Assembly (NCBI GenBank): GCA_003694235.1 | Contig: RFKO01000070.1 | Span: 1 to 7,487, forward strand | DNA from: Anaerolineae bacterium | Lineage (GTDB): Bacteria; Chloroflexota; Anaerolineae; Anaerolineales; UBA11858 | DNA: 7,487 nt | Reading direction: 5' to 3' | In this document: positions 4,367 through 7,487 of the stretch, in pieces | Layout of the letters: every line of letters starts with the position of its first letter | Numbering within the stretch: position 1 is the first letter of the stretch | Program-made: the position numbers and the translations under genes | The notes under the pieces: model-generated | What the model was told of the DNA's origin: nothing | Database searches by the model: none | Seen by the model: only the letters and a program-made list of their open reading frames with translations

Positions 4367-5275
4367 TCAGCGCCGGAACCAGGTCTTCCATTCCTGGTTT
4401 TCCCATACCACCAGGATGGGTGCCGCGTTGAAGATGGAGGAATAAGTACCGCTGAGCAACCCGATCATCATGATCAGGATGAAGTGGCGCGTGGTGCTGC
4501 CGCCAAACAGCAGCAACGCCAGCAGGGTGAGGAATACGGTCAATTGCGTGTTGATTGAGCGCGAGAGGGTCTGCACGATTGAATCGTTGACCACTTCTTC
4601 GAAGGGTTTGCGCCGTGTCAGGCGGAAGTTCTCGCGGATGCGGTCGAACACCACGATGGAGTCGTGCACCGAGAAGGCGATCACGGTCAATAACGCGGTG
4701 AGGAAAAGCGTATCGACTTCCCAGCCGAAGAAGTGGCTGATGATGGCTTGCATCCCCAGAACCACGGATACATCGTGAAGCATGGCGATGATGGCGCTGA
4801 TGCCGTAGCGGTGCGCGTTTTTGACGCCGCGGAAGGCATACCAGATGTAGAAGAGAATGGCCAGCGAGGCGAAGCCAATCGTGTACACGGCGCGTCGGGT
4901 GACCTCCTGCCCGATCGTCGGGCCGACGCTTTCGAAGCGCAGCACGGTCACCGTGCTGCCGCTGGCTTCTTCCAGCTTCTGGATAATTTGCGCATGGGTG
5001 GCGTCGTCCATGTGTTTGCTGCGCACGATCAGGTCGCTCTCGCCGGAGTGGCGCGGCTCGGCGTCTTCGTAGCCAAATTCGGCGTAAATCTCCCGCACGG
5101 TCTGCAACGGCGGCGCCTGTCCGGAATCAAAATGCAGTTCGCTCAGACTGCCGCCGGAGAAATCAACTGCCAGAGGAAATCCCCAGATCGCCAGGCCGAT
5201 CAGACCGGGGACGATCAGGATGAAGGAAATCAGAAAGTAGAGATACCGTTTGCCAACAATGTCGAAGTGCTTCAT
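4367..5275 (-). CDS. secF: protein translocase subunit SecF
   Basis: The 302-residue protein has the SecF layout: a first helix (about 12-32), the DFSGG motif (38-42), an external domain, VGPTIGQE (117-124), and then five helices. The helix with AFSVHDSIVVFDRIREN (200-216) corresponds to the family signature where most SecF proteins have N rather than H before the Asp. SINTQLTVFLTLLALLLFGG (240-259) is the conserved following segment. With SecD it uses the proton gradient to help pull proteins through SecYEG and to recycle the channel. The ATG at 5275 gives the normal SecF N-terminus (MKHFDIVGKR) and has GGAGA seven bases upstream; the frame is open to 5308, but that would overlap secD. The start lies 17 bases after the secD stop, and a strong terminator follows, so secD-secF forms one transcript. 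Confidence 0.95.
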   Translation of the reverse strand: MKHFDIVGKRYLYFLISFILIVPGLIGLAIWGFPLAVDFSGGSLSELHFDSGQAPPLQTVREIYAEFGYEDAEPRHSGESDLIVRSKHMDDATHAQIIQKLEEASGSTVTVLRFESVGPTIGQEVTRRAVYTIGFASLAILFYIWYAFRGVKNAHRYGISAIIAMLHDVSVVLGMQAIISHFFGWEVDTLFLTALLTVIAFSVHDSIVVFDRIRENFRLTRRKPFEEVVNDSIVQTLSRSINTQLTVFLTLLALLLFGGSTTRHFILIMMIGLLSGTYSSIFNAAPILVVWENQEWKTWFRR

Positions 5276-5292
5276 GATCAAGTCTCCGCAGT

Positions 5293-6630
5293 TTATATGC
5301 CGAACCAACGACGGTGGTCAGCGAGTTTGATGCGATCCAGCACCAGGTGCAGGAAGGCTCGCGTCACCACGATGGCGGTGAACAGGCTGACGGCCACGCC
5401 CAATGCCAGGGTGACGGCGAACCCTTTGACCACACTGGCGCCGTAGGTGTTGCCGAACCAGAAGAGAATGGCGCTGGTGATCAGTGTGGCGGCGTTGGAG
5501 TCGCGAATGGACGGCCAGGCGCGATCCCAGCCGATGTCAATGGCGTGCTCCAGACGACGCCCGTTGCGCAATTCCTCGCGCATGCGCTCGAAGATCAGGA
5601 TATTGGCGTCCACCGCCACGCCAATGCTGAGCACAAAGCCAGCGATGCCGGGGAGGGTGAGCGTCACCGGGATCAACTTGAACAGCGCAAAGGTGATGGC
5701 AGTGTAGGCGATCAGGGCGATGTCGGCCAGCAGACCGGGGAGGCGATAGTAGCCCAGCATGAACAGGGCGACCAGGCTGAAGCCGATCACGCCGGCGATT
5801 AAGCTCTGGCGCAGCGAATCCTCCCCCAGAGACGGGCCTACCGTACGGCTTTCTGCCACTTTGAGGGGGATGGGCAGCGCGCCGTATCGTAGCTGGATGG
5901 CCAGATCGTTGGCCGTTTCGGCGGTGAAATTGCCGCTGATCGTCCCGCGCCCTCCGGTGATAGGGGATTGCACCACCGGCGCCGAGATCACCTCTTTGTC
6001 CAGCACGATGGCCAGGTAGCTGCCCACGTTGTTGGTGGTGTATTCGCGGAAAACCTTGGCGCCTTCCTCGTCCAGCTCAAAATTAACCTGGAACTGTTTG
6101 AGCTGATTCTGCGCCACCACGACATTCTTCAGCGATTTTCCCGTCATCACGGTGTGGTAAACCGGGGTGTCGGGGGGCAGGTCTTCGGGGACGGAGGGAT
6201 AATCTGTCACCAGCTTTTGGCCGCGCAGGGCCAGCGCTTCGGCGGAGCTGATCTTTCCCATGTCCACGAATTCCAGCTGACCGGTTTCGCCCAGCACGGC
6301 AATGGCGGCGGCGGGGTCGGTCTCGCCGGGGAGTTCCACCGCGATGCGGCGCTCGCCTACTCGCTGCACCACCGCCTCGCCCACCCCCAGCAGGCCGTTG
6401 GCGCGGCTCTCGATGATGGTGCGCGTGGTTTCCATGGCATCGGCTGTGACCTCGGCATCCGCAGGCAGATCGGCCTCCAGCAGTACCTGCACGCCGCCCA
6501 CCAGGTCAAGCCCCAGGTGGGTGTAGATGGTGCGGGAACCGATGGTGATCGGCTGCGTGGGAATGGCGATGGCCAGCGCCAGTATCGTCAGAGGGATGAT
6601 GAAGATCAGATTGCGGGTTTTTCGATTCAT
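5293..6630 (-). CDS. secD: protein translocase subunit SecD
   Basis: The 445-residue protein begins with a short basic tail and a helix (about 7-24). The SecD signature GLDLVGG (40-46) follows, then a large external domain (about 50-260) that handles emerging substrate, here in the compact form common outside the Proteobacteria. SRTVGPSLGED (261-271) leads into five helices. The GVAVDANILIFERMREE segment (337-353) carries the conserved intramembrane Asp341, linked in the family to proton movement. The protein works with SecF at the SecYEG channel. The start at 6630 is chosen because AGGAGA lies nine bases upstream and the N-terminus is typical; the frame is open to 6744, but that extension covers the promoter. 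No yajC gene is next to it in this window. Confidence 0.95.
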   Translation of the reverse strand: MNRKTRNLIFIIPLTILALAIAIPTQPITIGSRTIYTHLGLDLVGGVQVLLEADLPADAEVTADAMETTRTIIESRANGLLGVGEAVVQRVGERRIAVELPGETDPAAAIAVLGETGQLEFVDMGKISSAEALALRGQKLVTDYPSVPEDLPPDTPVYHTVMTGKSLKNVVVAQNQLKQFQVNFELDEEGAKVFREYTTNNVGSYLAIVLDKEVISAPVVQSPITGGRGTISGNFTAETANDLAIQLRYGALPIPLKVAESRTVGPSLGEDSLRQSLIAGVIGFSLVALFMLGYYRLPGLLADIALIAYTAITFALFKLIPVTLTLPGIAGFVLSIGVAVDANILIFERMREELRNGRRLEHAIDIGWDRAWPSIRDSNAATLITSAILFWFGNTYGASVVKGFAVTLALGVAVSLFTAIVVTRAFLHLVLDRIKLADHRRWFGI

Positions 6631-6688
6631 TCCAGTGCTTCTCCTGGTGCGTGATCGGTGATGAGATGATATGAGGACAACGGGTGGG

Positions 6689-6717
6689 ATTATAAGACTC
6701 CAGAGAAATTTCGGCAA
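6689..6717 (-). promoter_or_regulatory. secD promoter
   Basis: On the minus strand TTGCCG (6717-6712) and a perfect TATAAT (6694-6689) are separated by exactly 17 bases, placing the transcription start near 6682 and leaving about 50 bases of 5' UTR. The -35 box falls where the -35 of the divergent plus-strand gene would also lie, so the two promoters may compete. Confidence 0.7.
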
Positions 6718-6735
6718 CATGTCCGCTCTTGCGGT

Positions 6736-6741
6736 TATAAT
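6736..6741 (+). promoter_or_regulatory. -10 box of the spermidine-synthase-like gene
   Basis: A perfect TATAAT lies 23 bases before the ATG at 6765, giving a predicted start near 6748 and a short 5' UTR that holds the ribosome binding site. No good -35 is present at the usual distance (GCAACA at 16-base spacing matches only three positions), so the promoter may be weak or activator-dependent. Confidence 0.5.
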
Positions 6742-6764
6742 CATTGTATTTGGGAGAAACTGAA

Positions 6765-7487
6765 ATGCGTAAAAACTCGCTGTTGTACTTTACTGTGTTT
6801 GCCGCCGGGATGACCACCCTGGCCGTAGAGCTCTCGGCCTCGCGCCTGCTGGGATATGTGTTTGGCACCAGCAATCTGGTCTGGGCCAGTATCATCGGTC
6901 TGATCCTGGTATATCTCACCCTCGGATATTTTCTGGGCGGCAGGCTGGCCGACCGTCATCCTGACGCCGGCCTGTTCTACCGCTTGTTGGCGTGGGGGGC
7001 GTTGAGCAGTGGCGTGATCCCTTTTCTCTCCCGGCCTGTGCTGCGCACCGCGGCGAACGCGTTCGACCGGCTGGCGGTTGGCGTGCTGGCCGGCTCGTTC
7101 TCGGCCGTTCTGGTGTTGTTCATCCTGCCCGTCACCTTGCTGGGGATGATCTCGCCCTTTGCCATCCGCCTGGCGATGGAGGACGCCAGCCGCGCCGGCA
7201 CGGTTGCCGGTCGGGTTTACGCCATTTCCACGCTGGGATCATTCGTGGGGACATTCATTCCGGTTCTCTGGCTGATCCCGCTGATCGGGGTGACGCTGAC
7301 TTTCCTGGTTTTTGGGGCGTTCCTCAGCCTGGTGGCGCTTTGGGGATTGTGGCGCTATCGAGGAGGGAAAACCGCCCTCCGCTGGGCGTGGATCCCCCTG
7401 CTGCTGGGGTTGCTGGCCTTGCTTTGGGGGCGGGGGACGATCAAGAACACGCCGGGGCAGATTTTCGAGCGCGAATCGGCATATAAT
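6765..7487 (+). CDS. spermidine-synthase-like membrane fusion protein, N-terminal part
   Basis: The reading frame runs from ATG at 6765 through the last base, giving 241 codons with no stop, so the gene is cut by the window edge. The visible part is an integral membrane domain with about seven or eight helices. It includes TLAVELSASRLLGYVFGTS (18-36), VYLTLGYFLGGRLADR (49-64) and VYAISTLGSFVGTF (151-164), features seen in proteins annotated as fused MFS/spermidine synthase. The last residues, FERESAYN (234-241), match the beginning of the soluble SpeE-like methyltransferase-fold domain that should follow. A GGGAGA ribosome binding site lies seven bases upstream. The family is poorly characterised; a true aminopropyltransferase activity should not be assumed. 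Gene orientation is divergent from secD. Confidence 0.85.
   Translation, partial: MRKNSLLYFTVFAAGMTTLAVELSASRLLGYVFGTSNLVWASIIGLILVYLTLGYFLGGRLADRHPDAGLFYRLLAWGALSSGVIPFLSRPVLRTAANAFDRLAVGVLAGSFSAVLVLFILPVTLLGMISPFAIRLAMEDASRAGTVAGRVYAISTLGSFVGTFIPVLWLIPLIGVTLTFLVFGAFLSLVALWGLWRYRGGKTALRWAWIPLLLGLLALLWGRGTIKNTPGQIFERESAYN

Noticed and set aside
4733..5446. Long plus-strand open frames opposite secF and secD (also 5314-5802 and 5968-6654)
   Set aside because: They are antisense shadows of well-recognised SecF and SecD genes, with low-complexity translations rich in Gly, His, Asp and Gln, as expected for GC-rich antisense frames.
1..7487. CRISPR array, tRNA, rRNA, insertion sequence, phage or toxin-antitoxin genes
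   Set aside because: No spaced direct repeats, cloverleaf, transposase-like or integrase-like coding sequence was seen on either strand.

Overview
The window looks like chromosomal DNA from a GC-rich bacterium. It is most likely a member of Chloroflexota, probably close to Anaerolineae. This is inferred from gene style only: a lipoprotein with long Thr/Pro linkers and an SH3-like domain, separate secD and secF, a membrane protein fused to a spermidine-synthase-like domain, and heptamer-type intergenic repeats. No rRNA or other marker settles the taxonomy.

Left edge (1-364, minus strand): the first 18 codons of alaS (alanyl-tRNA synthetase), preceded by a long, highly organised leader. The leader has a TTGCAC-N17-TATAAT promoter and a 44-codon ORF that starts only a few bases after the predicted transcription start. 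Residues 15-28 of that ORF contain nine alanines. It also has a possible antiterminator arm, a strong intrinsic terminator and a short heptamer repeat before the alaS ribosome binding site. This reads as ribosome-mediated attenuation of alaS by alanine supply, and it is the most interesting item in the window.

Plus strand (365-1164): a roughly 220-base untranslated stretch with several inverted repeats, including one that could mask the Shine-Dalgarno sequence. It is followed by a membrane-anchored pentaheme c-type cytochrome of NapC/NirT-like design.

Minus strand (1159-4032): a PlsY-like acyltransferase and a membrane family-2 glycosyltransferase overlap by ATGA and form a two-gene operon. 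The glycosyltransferase converges on the cytochrome gene, and both genes end inside the same six-base palindrome, CTATAG. Upstream of the pair lies an SH3-domain lipoprotein gene with its own terminator.

Minus strand (4302-6717): secD and secF form a co-oriented pair with a promoter in front and a textbook terminator behind. They encode the SecDF proton-driven accessory subunits of the Sec translocon. The 334-base gap between secF and the lipoprotein gene holds the secF terminator and a REP-like palindrome.

Right edge (6736-7487, plus strand): divergent from secD, the membrane half of a spermidine-synthase-like fusion protein runs off the end of the window.

The genes are mostly housekeeping or envelope functions (translation, protein export, lipid and glycolipid synthesis, electron transfer). 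No mobile element, CRISPR array, tRNA or rRNA was seen.
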